From NCBI GenBank assembly GCA_013214575.1, contig JABSSD010000096.1:62001-126000 (forward strand): a stretch of DNA of 64,000 bases, read 5' to 3'. The notes under the pieces were generated by a model. The model did no database searches. It was given only the letters and a program-made list of their open reading frames with translations, and was not told the origin of the DNA. A program made the translations under genes and the position numbers. The DNA is from Paracoccaceae bacterium (GTDB taxonomy: Bacteria; Pseudomonadota; Alphaproteobacteria; Rhodobacterales; Rhodobacteraceae). Below, piece by piece: positions 53,367 to 62,918 of this stretch (positions are counted from its first letter, which is position 1; each line of letters begins with the position of its first letter).

Positions 53367-55833
53367 GCGGCTGAATACGGGTGATGCCAACAGCGGCAGC
53401 CCGCGCCAGATCAACATCAAGCGACATCGGGATATATTCACCGCGCCGCCACAGCTGCGCCATGTCATCGTAATAGCGCGACAGAAAATGGCCGGATTGT
53501 CCGGTTGATGTGATGAACACAGAACTGTCCGGGTCGGAGAAATCATAGACCCCCCGGTAGCCTGCCGCATGCACATTCTGGAACGGATCTGGGTCCAGAC
53601 CCGAGCTGAGCCCGCGCTGCAGGGTATTGTCGCCGCCGCTGGTCGACTGGCGAATATTGACAAAGAACCGCAGAATAGGAACCTCACCCAGGATCTCATG
53701 GTCTTGCCTGGCCTGGTGTGCGTCGCCCCAGCGCAGGGCCTCCAGGGCGGGGCCATAGCGTTCGGTGATCCAGACCAATGCATCATCCAGCGCCAGTTGT
53801 GCCAGATCGGTGCAGGTTTCCCTAGGCGCGCTTTGGCGAATGTCACACCAGGCCGCCGCACCCTCGACATTGCGGTAGACCCGCTCAATGAAAAGCGGCT
53901 CGACATGCCTGAACTCACTGGCAAGGGGGCCCAATTCGTCGATGATCAGCCGTTGTTGCAAGGCGCGCAGCCAGGCTGCATAGATAAGCGGCTCTGGCAT
54001 ATGCTCGTTCATTTCGCCGTTCCATTCCGACAGCAACCGCAGTGCAATCTGCCGTTGCCGCGCTGGCGAGCCTTCGGGCGCGGTGCTGGTGGTATACCAA
54101 AGGTTAGCCCCGATGAGCGGCAATATGGTGCGGGCGGTATAGGATACCGTATCCAACTGGGCCTCGATAAAGCTGTCGCGGGTGTGGACCTGACGGGCCT
54201 GCATCAATTTCCGCCACCGATGCACCCGTTGGGTATCGCCCCAGTTATAGGAAACATGGTTGGGAAAGGGGCGCTGTAACAGCTTGTTATTGGTATTGCC
54301 GAGAATGCCACCGCGGGGATTGATGAACTGGGGGTTTGCCGCATAGGGCGCGCGGCCCTGCCAGCGGTTTTCCCGCCGCCATCCCTGGTTGGGAAGCCGA
54401 CCCTGGCTTTGATTGCGGGCGTCGCGTTGTGGAATTGCGCCAACGGTTTTCAGGGCAATGCTATTGTGATCCGCCAGGACCAGGTTCTGCGACGGTGCTA
54501 TATACTGCTCGGCGACGGCAATTGCCTGCGGCACAGTCTGACTGCGCATCAGGTTGATGGCCGCGGTCATTGAGGTGTCAGCCGGGCTGAGCGCCGACCA
54601 GGCAAGACTGGCGACGTGACCGGGCGGCGTTATCGTCGACAACCCGTGCAGCGATCCGGGCATAACGGGTCCATTTTCGCTCCAGCGTAGGATCAGGGTC
54701 ACAGGTTGCGCGTCTTTGATCCGAATGATTGAGGGTCTGGACCTGAACCGCTTATAGCCGTTTGGCGTCAGGTATTCCTGATGATTGGCGGGGTTCAGTT
54801 TCTCGATGAAAAGATCCTGATCGTCCACATAAGAGGCGGTGGTCCCCCAGCCCATATTCTCGGATCGGCCTGCCATTATGGCGGGAATGCCGGGCATCGT
54901 GGCGCCAATGACGCCGCCGGTGGCCAGTTCCAGCCGGGCCAGATACCACAGGGTCGGGGCGCTCAAATCCAGATGCGGGTCATTGGCAAGAAGTGTCCCT
55001 CCGGCGGCCGACCGGTTTGGCAAAGCCGCCCATACATTGGACGCGCCTGCAAAGCCGCGATCGGCAAAGGGCGACAGCGCTGTTGAGGGCATGTCGATGG
55101 CCTGCGCGTATCGCTTCAGGCCGGGAAACAGAGCGGTGTATTCGGGCAGCGCCGTCATGCCGGTGCCGGGGGCGTCCGGCAGGATATCGACGAGCCGAGA
55201 TGGATCGTCCAGCATCAGAGTGACCCGGGCGCGCAGAACTTCGTCCTGAATTTGGCCCGATTGCTTTAACGCCAAGAGTTTCATGAGCGCAATGCTGTCG
55301 GCGGGCTGCCAGGGCGCAATCGGGGCATTAAATATGAACATTTCCGGCGCACCGCGCCCCAAAGCGCTGGCGTTTATCTCGCCCAGTCGCGCATTGACCC
55401 CAGCGGAATAGGCGATCAGGGCGGCCTGGGTCCCGGCGTCCTGTTCCGGCACCGATTGCTGCGCCAACCGATACAGGTCAAGGCGCCGCAAGAGGCTATC
55501 GACCTCAAGGGTGCGGCGGCCAAATACCTCGGACAGACGCCCCTGCACGGTGCGCCGCAAGATCGTCATCTGCCACAGCCGGTCCTGCGCATGCGCATAG
55601 CCAAGCCCGAAAAAGACGTCTTCGTCGCTGGCGCCGTAACTGCCAAAAATATGCGGCACATTTGCATTGTCGCGGACAATCTCGATCGGGGCAGAAAGCC
55701 CGGGCAGGGCGATGTCCTTGTCATAATCGGGCAGCGATTGTGAGGCCAGAAAATAGACCAGTCCGGCGCCCAGAACCAACATGAGAATCAGCGCTGCGGA
55801 TAGTCGCATGAGCCAGCGGAAAAGAAGTCCCAT
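53356..55833 (-). CDS. Penicillin acylase family (Ntn hydrolase) protein
   Basis: An 825-residue precursor of the penicillin/AHL acylase family. An N-terminal membrane anchor or signal (LSAALILMLVLGAGLVYFLA) is followed by the alpha-chain region (VPHIFGSYGASDEDVFFGLG, YAHAQDRLWQMTILRR). The self-cleavage/nucleophile Ser lies in FAGASNVWAALP (about residue 265), the start of the mature beta chain. The beta chain holds GIPAIMAGRSENMGWGTTAS and the end RYYDDMAQLWRRGEYIPMSL. Enzymes of this family cleave amide bonds of beta-lactams, acyl-homoserine lactones or cyclic lipopeptides in the periplasm; the substrate here is unknown. It is a core gene now flanking the island. Confidence 0.9.
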   Translation of the reverse strand: MGLLFRWLMRLSAALILMLVLGAGLVYFLASQSLPDYDKDIALPGLSAPIEIVRDNANVPHIFGSYGASDEDVFFGLGYAHAQDRLWQMTILRRTVQGRLSEVFGRRTLEVDSLLRRLDLYRLAQQSVPEQDAGTQAALIAYSAGVNARLGEINASALGRGAPEMFIFNAPIAPWQPADSIALMKLLALKQSGQIQDEVLRARVTLMLDDPSRLVDILPDAPGTGMTALPEYTALFPGLKRYAQAIDMPSTALSPFADRGFAGASNVWAALPNRSAAGGTLLANDPHLDLSAPTLWYLARLELATGGVIGATMPGIPAIMAGRSENMGWGTTASYVDDQDLFIEKLNPANHQEYLTPNGYKRFRSRPSIIRIKDAQPVTLILRWSENGPVMPGSLHGLSTITPPGHVASLAWSALSPADTSMTAAINLMRSQTVPQAIAVAEQYIAPSQNLVLADHNSIALKTVGAIPQRDARNQSQGRLPNQGWRRENRWQGRAPYAANPQFINPRGGILGNTNNKLLQRPFPNHVSYNWGDTQRVHRWRKLMQARQVHTRDSFIEAQLDTVSYTARTILPLIGANLWYTTSTAPEGSPARQRQIALRLLSEWNGEMNEHMPEPLIYAAWLRALQQRLIIDELGPLASEFRHVEPLFIERVYRNVEGAAAWCDIRQSAPRETCTDLAQLALDDALVWITERYGPALEALRWGDAHQARQDHEILGEVPILRFFVNIRQSTSGGDNTLQRGLSSGLDPDPFQNVHAAGYRGVYDFSDPDSSVFITSTGQSGHFLSRYYDDMAQLWRRGEYIPMSLDVDLARAAAVGITRIQPRQQ

Positions 55834-55946
55834 GTGTCGTGTGTTCCTTGGCTATTGTTCATTCAAAGGTCGAAGGTGATTGAACCTTTCGACGCGACTG
55901 CTACGGTCGCGCCAACATAGGCTAAGTCGGATCAGGGGGAAAGCAG

Positions 55947-56819
55947 ATGGCTAAGATTGGTTTTTTGGGTTTGGGGGTCATGGGCTACCCGATGGCCGGG
56001 CATCTTCAGGCGGCCGGGCACCAGGTGACGGTGTATAACCGAACAGTTGCAAAGGCCGAGTCCTGGAGCCAGGAACATGGTGGCAGCTGGGCGGCTACAC
56101 CGCGCCAGGCAGCGGAGGGGGCTGATTTTGTCATGGCCTGTGTTGGCAATGATGACGATTTGCGTGCAGTGTGTCAGGGCGCCGATGGGGCCTTTGCCGG
56201 CATGGTTTCGGGCGCGGTGTTTGTCGATCACACAACCGTGTCGGCCAAGGTAACGCGTGAGCTCTATGGCGCGGCGCAGACAGCCGGGATTTCGTTTCTG
56301 GACGCGCCGATCTCGGGCGGACAGGCGGGGGCCGAGAATGGTGTTTTGTCGGTGATGTGCGGCGGCGAGCAGCAGGCCTTTGACACTGCGGTGCCGATTG
56401 TTGATGCCTATGCGCGTATCTGTCGCCGCATTGGCGCCAGCGGCGCTGGCCAGATGACCAAGATGTGCAATCAGATTGCCATTGCCGGTCTGGTGCAGGG
56501 CTTGAGTGAAGCGCTTCATTTTGCAGAAAAGGCCGATTTGGACAGCCGCGCGGTTGTTGAGGTGATCAGCCAGGGGGCTGCGGGCAGTTGGCAGATGTCG
56601 AACCGCTATGAAACCATGATCGAGGATCATTTTGAGCATGGCTTTGCGGTGGATTTGATGCGCAAGGATCTGGGCATTTGTCTGGATGCGGCAAATGAAA
56701 CCGGGGCCAGCCTGCCGGTGACTGCATTGGTTGATCAGTTTTACAAAGAGGTGCAAAACCAGGGCGGCGGACGTTTGGACACGTCAAGTCTGCTGAAGCG
56801 GTTGCGGCAGCTGGGCTGA
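55947..56819 (+). CDS. NAD(P)-dependent oxidoreductase, 3-hydroxyisobutyrate dehydrogenase family
   Basis: A 290-residue beta-hydroxyacid dehydrogenase: nucleotide site IGFLGLGVMGYPMAGHLQAA at the N-terminus, substrate motif FLDAPISGGQAGAENGVLSV, catalytic Lys in GAGQMTKMCNQIAIAGLVQG, and the cofactor-binding DLMRKDLGICLDAANETGAS. It oxidises a 3-hydroxy acid such as 3-hydroxyisobutyrate or reduces a tartronate-type aldehyde; sequence alone does not decide. It is monocistronic, with an AGGGGGAAAG ribosome region and a terminator at 56846. Confidence 0.9.
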   Translation: MAKIGFLGLGVMGYPMAGHLQAAGHQVTVYNRTVAKAESWSQEHGGSWAATPRQAAEGADFVMACVGNDDDLRAVCQGADGAFAGMVSGAVFVDHTTVSAKVTRELYGAAQTAGISFLDAPISGGQAGAENGVLSVMCGGEQQAFDTAVPIVDAYARICRRIGASGAGQMTKMCNQIAIAGLVQGLSEALHFAEKADLDSRAVVEVISQGAAGSWQMSNRYETMIEDHFEHGFAVDLMRKDLGICLDAANETGASLPVTALVDQFYKEVQNQGGGRLDTSSLLKRLRQLG

Positions 56820-56845
56820 GGCTGAACTGGATCTTTCAAAACAGA

Positions 56846-56873
56846 AAAACGCGCCGAGATGGGCGCGTTTTTT
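56846..56873. terminator. Bidirectional rho-independent terminator
   Basis: Arms AAAACGCGCC (56846-56855) and GGCGCGTTTT (56862-56871) around loop GAGATG, with A and T runs on either side. It serves the 3-hydroxyisobutyrate dehydrogenase-like gene on the plus strand and the YSC84-like gene on the minus strand. Confidence 0.88.
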
Positions 56874-56893
56874 GCTTTGGGCTGGCGGCAAAA

Positions 56894-57469
56894 TCAGGGG
56901 ATGATGCGGGTATATTTCGATCCCTCAAGCGTGGCACCGATCTGCAGACCAGCCTGTCCAAAAATCGCGGCCAGAATAGGCGAGGTCAATGTGTTGGTGT
57001 CGGTTGCCAATGTATCGCCCTTGTCGCGGATGACGTAGCCAACATCGGCGCCGGCGGTCCAGCCGGAGGCCCGACGGAATGAGTTGAGCGAGTCTTCGGT
57101 CATGAAAAACAGCACATGGGCATATTGCTGGGCGCCAATTTGCAGGCCCGCATTGGCCTTGACCGTGGAGTAGTAATCGACGGTGGCGCCATTGATCCGC
57201 AAAGCACCGCGACCATAGCCAGCCCCAAAGATAAATCCGGCCTCGGTGACCAGCGGCATCACCAACATGCCGGTGGATTTCTCGGCCAGAGTCTGGGTGT
57301 TGGGGTAAAGGTCACGCATTTGTCTCAGCGTGGCATCCACACGGGCGTCGATGGTGGTGGCGCCACTGCTGCCGACGCCATTGCCGCAGGCTGCAACCAG
57401 TCCGGTTGTGGCCATGGCGCCCAAGGCAAAACCGCGACGGGTTAGCCGGGAAGAAATTTTGCTGTTCAT
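56894..57469 (-). CDS. YSC84-related lipoprotein with Tat-like signal
   Basis: About 191 residues. The N-terminus has a twin-arginine motif and lipobox (RLTRRGFALGAMATTGLVAA, then CGNG). The mature part shows the YSC84/Ysc84 actin-binding-like domain: MLVMPLVTEAGFIFGAGYGR, GALRINGATVDYYSTVKANA, GLQIGAQQYAHVLFFMTEDS. In bacteria these are envelope proteins of unknown role that bind lipids in the related SYLF family. I choose ATG 57467-57469 because the only upstream in-frame start is TTG with no ribosome site. The terminator at 56846 follows. Confidence 0.82.
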   Translation of the reverse strand: MNSKISSRLTRRGFALGAMATTGLVAACGNGVGSSGATTIDARVDATLRQMRDLYPNTQTLAEKSTGMLVMPLVTEAGFIFGAGYGRGALRINGATVDYYSTVKANAGLQIGAQQYAHVLFFMTEDSLNSFRRASGWTAGADVGYVIRDKGDTLATDTNTLTSPILAAIFGQAGLQIGATLEGSKYTRIIP

Positions 57470-57619
57470 AGAGTTCACTGCCTGTAATTGCTCGGTCAAG
57501 GTCGGTTTATCCGGCTCTGGTTGCGTTTATACGCGTTTTTCTGCCGATTGTCATCAATCGCTATCAATTTATGCGCGGCTTCTTGCTGGATGCAGCGCTC
57601 TGTGTTGGCGGGACAAATA

Positions 57620-58618
57620 TCAAGTGTTGAGTATCCTGGCTACTTCTGGAGCGAAATAGGTCAGAACCCCGTCACAGCCGGCCCGTTTGAAGGCCATCAA
57701 GCTTTCTAGCATCACTTTTTCGCCGTCGATCCAGCCATTTTGCGCCGCCGCCTGGATCATCGCGTATTCGCCCGAGACCTGATAGGCAAAAGTCGGCACG
57801 CCAAAGCCGGTTTTGACCCGGTAGCAGATGTCGAGATAGGCAATCCCCGGTTTGACCATCACCATATCCGCGCCTTCATTCAGGTCACGTTGCACCAGCC
57901 GCATGGCCTCGTCGCCATTGGCAGGGTCCATCTGATAGGTTTTCTTGTCACCCGACAGCGCCCCCGAGGCCCCAACCGCATCGCGGAAGGGACCGTAGTA
58001 GCCAGACGCGTATTTGGCCGAATAAGACAGGATCATCACATCACTGTGGCCCGATTTTTCCAGCGCCTGGCGCATCGCACCAATGCGACCGTCCATCATA
58101 TCTGACGGACCGATAATATCCGCGCCGGCCTCGGCCTGGGCCAGGGTCATCTTCACCAGCGCCTCAACGGTGGCGTCATTGACGATTTTTCCGTCCACCA
58201 CATAGCCGTCGTGGCCGTTGATGTTGTAGGGATCCAGGGCCACATCGGTCATCACGGCGATATTGGGAGCCGCAGCCTTAATGGCGCGCACCGCCCGGTT
58301 TGTCAGGTTGTCAGGGTTCCAGGCCTCGGCGCAGTCTTCGGTTTTGAGGCTGGAATCGGTATAGGGAAAAATGCAAATCGACGGAATGCCCATAGCCTGT
58401 GCTTCGACAGCGGCAGCGGCGATTTTATCAACTGAGCGCCGCATCACACCTGGCATTGACGGAATGGGCTCTTCGATGCCGCTGCCTTCGCGGACAAAGA
58501 TCGGCCAGATCAGGTCGCCAACACTCAGCGTATTCTCGCGGACAAGATCCCGGATCGCCGCTGTCGCCCGAGTGCGGCGCAGACGGGCGGCTGGAAAGGC
58601 GGCAACGGTCGGCGTCAT
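57620..58618 (-). CDS. hemB: Delta-aminolevulinic acid dehydratase (porphobilinogen synthase)
   Basis: A 332-residue TIM-barrel enzyme that joins two 5-aminolevulinate molecules to porphobilinogen for haem and bacteriochlorophyll. The Schiff-base lysines lie in SYSAKYASGYYGPFRDA and MVMVKPGIAYLDI. At the metal site the cysteines of zinc enzymes are replaced by aspartates (DVALDPYNINGHDGYV), indicating the magnesium-dependent class usual in alphaproteobacteria. ATG 58616-58618 has GAGGAG upstream; the open frame extends further without homology. Confidence 0.95.
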   Translation of the reverse strand: MTPTVAAFPAARLRRTRATAAIRDLVRENTLSVGDLIWPIFVREGSGIEEPIPSMPGVMRRSVDKIAAAAVEAQAMGIPSICIFPYTDSSLKTEDCAEAWNPDNLTNRAVRAIKAAAPNIAVMTDVALDPYNINGHDGYVVDGKIVNDATVEALVKMTLAQAEAGADIIGPSDMMDGRIGAMRQALEKSGHSDVMILSYSAKYASGYYGPFRDAVGASGALSGDKKTYQMDPANGDEAMRLVQRDLNEGADMVMVKPGIAYLDICYRVKTGFGVPTFAYQVSGEYAMIQAAAQNGWIDGEKVMLESLMAFKRAGCDGVLTYFAPEVARILNT

Positions 58619-58785
58619 AGTATCTCTCCTCAAGGTGCTAGGAACTTGGGTGGCACAGTTCCGGGCCCGATCACAAGGGCACAAACGTCGCGGTTCGGGG
58701 ATTATTGCTGCCAGACCTTGTGCCGCCGGTCGGGGCAGTGGATACATGCAAAAACTAGGCTTTGCGAAGAGCAGGGAGCGGCAAT

Positions 58786-59310
58786 TTGGACTTATTTGAC
58801 ACTTTGGTTGAGCTGATCGACATGCGGTCATTTTCCAACCTCTGGTTCTGGATCGCCTTGGCCGTTGTCTGGTCTAGCGCCAGTCACTGGGTGCTTGGAG
58901 TGCCCATCGACCTGGTGTACCGGGCGGGCCGGATGGGCGGCCAGGCGGAACGTGATCTGGAGGATCTGGTGCGGGTGAATGTGAACCGGATGCTGTATAT
59001 CATGCAGGTTTCCGGTGTCTGGCTGCTTGGGGTCGGGTGTTTCGTTCTGTCCGGGCTGCTGGTGCTTGGGGTGTTTTACGATGTCGAGTTTGCGCAGGCG
59101 GTGTTTTTGCTGGTCTGCCCATTGAGCCTGGTTGGTCTGATCAGCCTAGGGGTGGCAAACCGAATTTCGCGGGAGCAGATCCAGGGAGAAGGGCTGCGCA
59201 AACTACTGGTTCGCTGTCGGCTGTACATTCAGTTGATCGGCACCATCGCAATCTTTGTGACCGCCATGTGGGGCATGTATCAGAACCTGAAATATGGTTT
59301 CCTGGGCTAG
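58786..59310 (+). CDS. Conserved membrane protein, often annotated as component of SufBCD complex
   Basis: About 174 residues. It opens DLFDTLVELIDMRSFSNLWF and has hydrophobic segments at about 20-40, 78-100, 103-130 and 148-168, with a charged cytoplasmic loop (RAGRMGGQAERDLEDLVRVN). I recall Rhodobacteraceae homologues labelled component of SufBCD complex next to mfd, but I see no Fe-S motif and no evidence for that role. I place the start at TTG 58786, which has GGGAG 8 bases upstream; TTG 58762 is possible. It precedes mfd by 40 bases and may share its promoter. Confidence 0.65.
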   Translation: MDLFDTLVELIDMRSFSNLWFWIALAVVWSSASHWVLGVPIDLVYRAGRMGGQAERDLEDLVRVNVNRMLYIMQVSGVWLLGVGCFVLSGLLVLGVFYDVEFAQAVFLLVCPLSLVGLISLGVANRISREQIQGEGLRKLLVRCRLYIQLIGTIAIFVTAMWGMYQNLKYGFLG

Positions 59311-59350
59311 TTTTGAAGCTGTTTGAATTTCGATGAAGGAGAGGCGCACA

Positions 59351-62300
59351 ATGGTGCAGCGTGTGATTACCATGGGCGGTGCGCCCGAGGGTTTTGACGC
59401 CCGTCTTGTCCTCAATGAGGTCGAGAAATCCGGCGGGCCGGTGCTGCATGTTGCGCGTGATGACAAGCGCATGGAGGCGATGCGGGCGGCGCTGGCGTTT
59501 TATGCCCCCGATATGCCGGTCTTTGTGTTTCCCGGCTGGGACTGTCTGCCCTATGACCGGGTGTCGCCAAATGCCGATATTGCCGCGACGCGGATGGCGA
59601 CGCTGGCCGCCTTGGTGCACCAGATGCCATCCGCATTTGTGCTGCTGACCACGTTGAACGGCGCAACCCAGCGGGTTCCGGGGCGGGCGGTTTTGCAAGA
59701 GGCCGCTTTCTCAGCCCAGGTCGGTCGGCGCATTAATGAAAAAGCGCTTCGCAACTTTCTGGTGCGGATGGGGTTCACCCAAAGTCCAACGGTCATGGAA
59801 CCGGGCGATTATGCGATCCGTGGCGGCATCATCGATATCTTCCCGCCGGGACAAAGCGGCCCGGTGAGGCTGGACCTGTTTGGCGATGTGCTGGACGGCG
59901 CCCGGCGGTTTGACCCGGCCAGCCAGCGCACCATCGAGAAACTGGATCTGATCGAGTTGGCGCCCGTGTCCGAAGTGATCTTGGACGAGGCGGCGATCAC
60001 CCGGTTCCGGCAGAATTACCGCATTGAATTTGGCGCGGCCGGCACCGATGATCCGCTGTATGAGGCGGTGAGTGCCGGCCGCAAACATCAGGGTATTGAG
60101 CATTGGCTGCCATTTTTCCATGCCAAGCTAGAGACATTGTTCGACTATTTGCCACAGGCGACGGTGACGCTGGACCATCAGATGACAGCAGCCAGACTGG
60201 CCCGCTGGGACAGCATCGAAGACCAGTATGAGAATCGCAAGATCGCAATGCAGGCCAAGGGCCGGATGGATACGGTTTACAAACCAATACCGCCGGGGTT
60301 GCTGTACCTGGATGATACCGCCTGGGAGCAGTCCCTGGGCGCACAACGGGTGATTCAGCTGCATCCGTTGCCGCAGGCCAATGGGCCGGGGGTGGTGGAT
60401 GCAGGCGGCCGAATAGGGCGCAATTTTGCGCCTGAACGGCAAATGGAAAGTATCAACCTTTTTGAGTCTTTAGCCGATCATATTAAGGCAAAACTACTAG
60501 ATGGTCCGGTGGTTGTTGCCTCCTATTCCGAAGGTGCACGAGAGCGGTTGACGGGTCTGATCGAAGACGAGGGTCTTAGCGAGATTATCGCGATCTCAAA
60601 TGGCAGCCGAATTGGTAAATCCGGGCTGTATCTGGCTGTCTGGGCGCTGGAACATGGGTTCTTCACCCCGGAAATGACGGTGATTTCCGAGCAGGATGTG
60701 CTGGGAGACCGGTTGATCCGGGCGCCGCGCAAACACCGCAAGGCGGAAAATTTCCTGACCGAAACTCAGTCGCTGGGCGCAGGCGATCTGGTGGTTCACG
60801 TGGATCACGGAATTGGCCGGTTCCTGGGGCTGGAGGTGATCACCGCAGCCGGCGCCGCGCATGAATGCATCCTGTTGCAATATGCCGAGGACGCCAGACT
60901 GTATTTGCCGGTAGAAAACATCGAGTTGCTGTCAAAATACGGTCACGACGAGGGGCTGTTGGATCGTTTGGGCGGCGGCGCCTGGCAGGCCAAAAAGGCC
61001 AAGCTGAAAGAGCGTATCCGCGAGATGGCAGACCGGTTGATCCGGGTTGCGGCTGAACGTGCCCTGCGCAAGGCGCCGGTGTTGGAACCGCCAGAGGGCA
61101 GCTGGGATGCGTTTTCGGCGCGCTTTCCCTATCAGGAAACCGACGACCAGTTGCGGGCGATTGGCGATGTCATTGATGATCTGACCTCGGGGCGGCCGAT
61201 GGACCGGTTGATCTGTGGCGATGTTGGATTTGGCAAAACCGAGGTGGCCATGCGAGCGGCCTTTGTGGCGGCAATGTCCGGGGTACAGGTGGCGATTGTT
61301 GCGCCCACCACCCTGTTGGCGCGCCAGCACTATGCCAGCTTCGCCGAGCGTTTCCGTGGATTTCCGTTGGAAGTCAGGCAATTGTCGCGCTTTGTTAGCG
61401 CAAAGGATGCACAGGCCACACGGGACGGGATGTCCCGGGGTCTTGTGGACATTGTCATCGGCACCCATGCCTTGCTGGCCAAAAGCATCCGCTTCAGGGA
61501 TCTTGGTCTGCTGATCATCGACGAGGAACAGCATTTTGGCGTCAGTCACAAAGAACGCCTGAAACAGATGCGCAGCGACATTCATGTGCTGACACTGACC
61601 GCGACTCCCATTCCACGCACCTTGCAGCTGTCGCTGTCTGGCGTCCGCGACCTGTCGATCATTGCCACCCCGCCGGTGGACCGTCTGGCGATCCGCACTT
61701 ATGTCAGTGAATTTGATGCTGTCACCATCCGCGAGGCGCTGTTGCGGGAACATTATCGTGGCGGCCAAAGTTTCTACGTGGTTCCAAGGGTCAGCGACCT
61801 GCCGGATATCGAGGCGTTCCTTACCGATCAAATGCCCGAACTGACCTATGTGATTGCCCACGGCCAACTGGCAGCGGGTGATCTGGATGAGCGCATGAAT
61901 GCGTATTATGACGGAAAATACGACGTGTTGCTGGCCACCACCATTGTCGAAAGCGGCTTGGATATCCCCACCGCAAACACCATGGTTGTTCACCGGGCCG
62001 ATATGTTCGGACTGTCGCAGCTCTATCAGATCCGGGGCCGGGTCGGGCGCTCGAAAACACGGGCCTATGCCTATCTGACCACCAAGCCGCGTGCCAAGCT
62101 GACCGCCGCCGCAGAGAAGCGGCTGCGTGTCCTGGGGTCGCTGGATACACTGGGGGCTGGCTTTACCCTGGCCTCGCAAGATCTTGATATCCGGGGCGCG
62201 GGCAACCTGCTGGGAGAAGAACAATCCGGGCAGATGCGCGATGTCGGCTACGAGCTGTACCAGTCGATGTTGCAGGAGGCGATTGCCAAGATCAAATCAG

Positions 62301-62809
62301 GTGAATTGGAAGGCCTGTCAGAAGCCGACGATCAATGGGCTCCGCAGATCAACCTTGGCGTTCCGGTGCTGATCCCAGAGAAATATGTGCCCGATCTGGA
62401 CGTCAGGCTGGGCCTGTATCGCCGGCTGTCATCCCTGACCACCAAGGTCGAACTGGAGGGCTTTGCCGCTGAGTTGATCGACCGGTTTGGCAAGCTCCCC
62501 AAAGAGGTCAATACCCTGATGCTGGTGGTGCGGATCAAGTCGATGTGCAAACGGGCCGGAATTGCCAAGCTGGATGGCGGACCAAAGGGCGCAACGATTC
62601 AGTTTCACAATGACAAGTTCATCTCGCCCACCGGGCTGGTCGAATTCATCCAGGCGCAGGATGGCTTGGCCAAGGTCAAAGACAACAAAATTGTGGTTCG
62701 CCGCGACTGGCGCAGTGATGGCGACAAGATTAAGGGCGCCTTTGCCATCGCCCGGGAGCTGGCCGAAAAGGTTGTGGCCGCCAAGAAGAAAAAGAAACAA
62801 TCGGCCTGA
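59351..62809 (+). CDS. mfd: Transcription-repair coupling factor Mfd
   Basis: A 1152-residue SF2 translocase that removes stalled RNA polymerase and recruits UvrA. Domains in order: UvrB-like N-terminal module (PVFVFPGWDCLPYDRVSPNA), RNA polymerase interaction/CarD-like domain (LGAGDLVVHVDHGIGRFLGL), helicase motifs I (LICGDVGFGKTEVAMRAAFV), II DEEQ in LLIIDEEQHFGVSHKERL, III TLTATPIPRTLQL and VI (YQIRGRVGRSKTRAYAYL), and a C-terminal regulatory domain ending in a lysine-rich tail AAKKKKKQSA. ATG 59351 has AAGGAGAG 8 bases upstream; ATG 59333 lies before that site. Confidence 0.96.
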   Translation: MVQRVITMGGAPEGFDARLVLNEVEKSGGPVLHVARDDKRMEAMRAALAFYAPDMPVFVFPGWDCLPYDRVSPNADIAATRMATLAALVHQMPSAFVLLTTLNGATQRVPGRAVLQEAAFSAQVGRRINEKALRNFLVRMGFTQSPTVMEPGDYAIRGGIIDIFPPGQSGPVRLDLFGDVLDGARRFDPASQRTIEKLDLIELAPVSEVILDEAAITRFRQNYRIEFGAAGTDDPLYEAVSAGRKHQGIEHWLPFFHAKLETLFDYLPQATVTLDHQMTAARLARWDSIEDQYENRKIAMQAKGRMDTVYKPIPPGLLYLDDTAWEQSLGAQRVIQLHPLPQANGPGVVDAGGRIGRNFAPERQMESINLFESLADHIKAKLLDGPVVVASYSEGARERLTGLIEDEGLSEIIAISNGSRIGKSGLYLAVWALEHGFFTPEMTVISEQDVLGDRLIRAPRKHRKAENFLTETQSLGAGDLVVHVDHGIGRFLGLEVITAAGAAHECILLQYAEDARLYLPVENIELLSKYGHDEGLLDRLGGGAWQAKKAKLKERIREMADRLIRVAAERALRKAPVLEPPEGSWDAFSARFPYQETDDQLRAIGDVIDDLTSGRPMDRLICGDVGFGKTEVAMRAAFVAAMSGVQVAIVAPTTLLARQHYASFAERFRGFPLEVRQLSRFVSAKDAQATRDGMSRGLVDIVIGTHALLAKSIRFRDLGLLIIDEEQHFGVSHKERLKQMRSDIHVLTLTATPIPRTLQLSLSGVRDLSIIATPPVDRLAIRTYVSEFDAVTIREALLREHYRGGQSFYVVPRVSDLPDIEAFLTDQMPELTYVIAHGQLAAGDLDERMNAYYDGKYDVLLATTIVESGLDIPTANTMVVHRADMFGLSQLYQIRGRVGRSKTRAYAYLTTKPRAKLTAAAEKRLRVLGSLDTLGAGFTLASQDLDIRGAGNLLGEEQSGQMRDVGYELYQSMLQEAIAKIKSGELEGLSEADDQWAPQINLGVPVLIPEKYVPDLDVRLGLYRRLSSLTTKVELEGFAAELIDRFGKLPKEVNTLMLVVRIKSMCKRAGIAKLDGGPKGATIQFHNDKFISPTGLVEFIQAQDGLAKVKDNKIVVRRDWRSDGDKIKGAFAIARELAEKVVAAKKKKKQSA

Positions 62810-62860
62810 TCGGGGCTATATCCCGCAGGCGTGTCTCGGCCCCCGCTGTGGTCATCAATT

Positions 62861-62893
62861 AAAAAGCCACCCTGTTATGCAGGGTGGCTTTTT
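62861..62893. terminator. Bidirectional rho-independent terminator between mfd and the MFS gene
   Basis: Arms AAAAAGCCACCCT (62861-62873) and AGGGTGGCTTTTT (62881-62893) are perfect complements around a 7-base loop, with A and T runs suitable for both strands. Confidence 0.92.
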
Positions 62894-62918
62894 GATGATT
62901 TGCCGATGCTTTTGTGGG

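Noticed and set aside
60932-62224. 430-codon minus-strand open frame
   Set aside because: It is entirely antisense to mfd helicase motifs; long antisense frames are expected in GC-rich coding DNA and it has no recognisable protein features.
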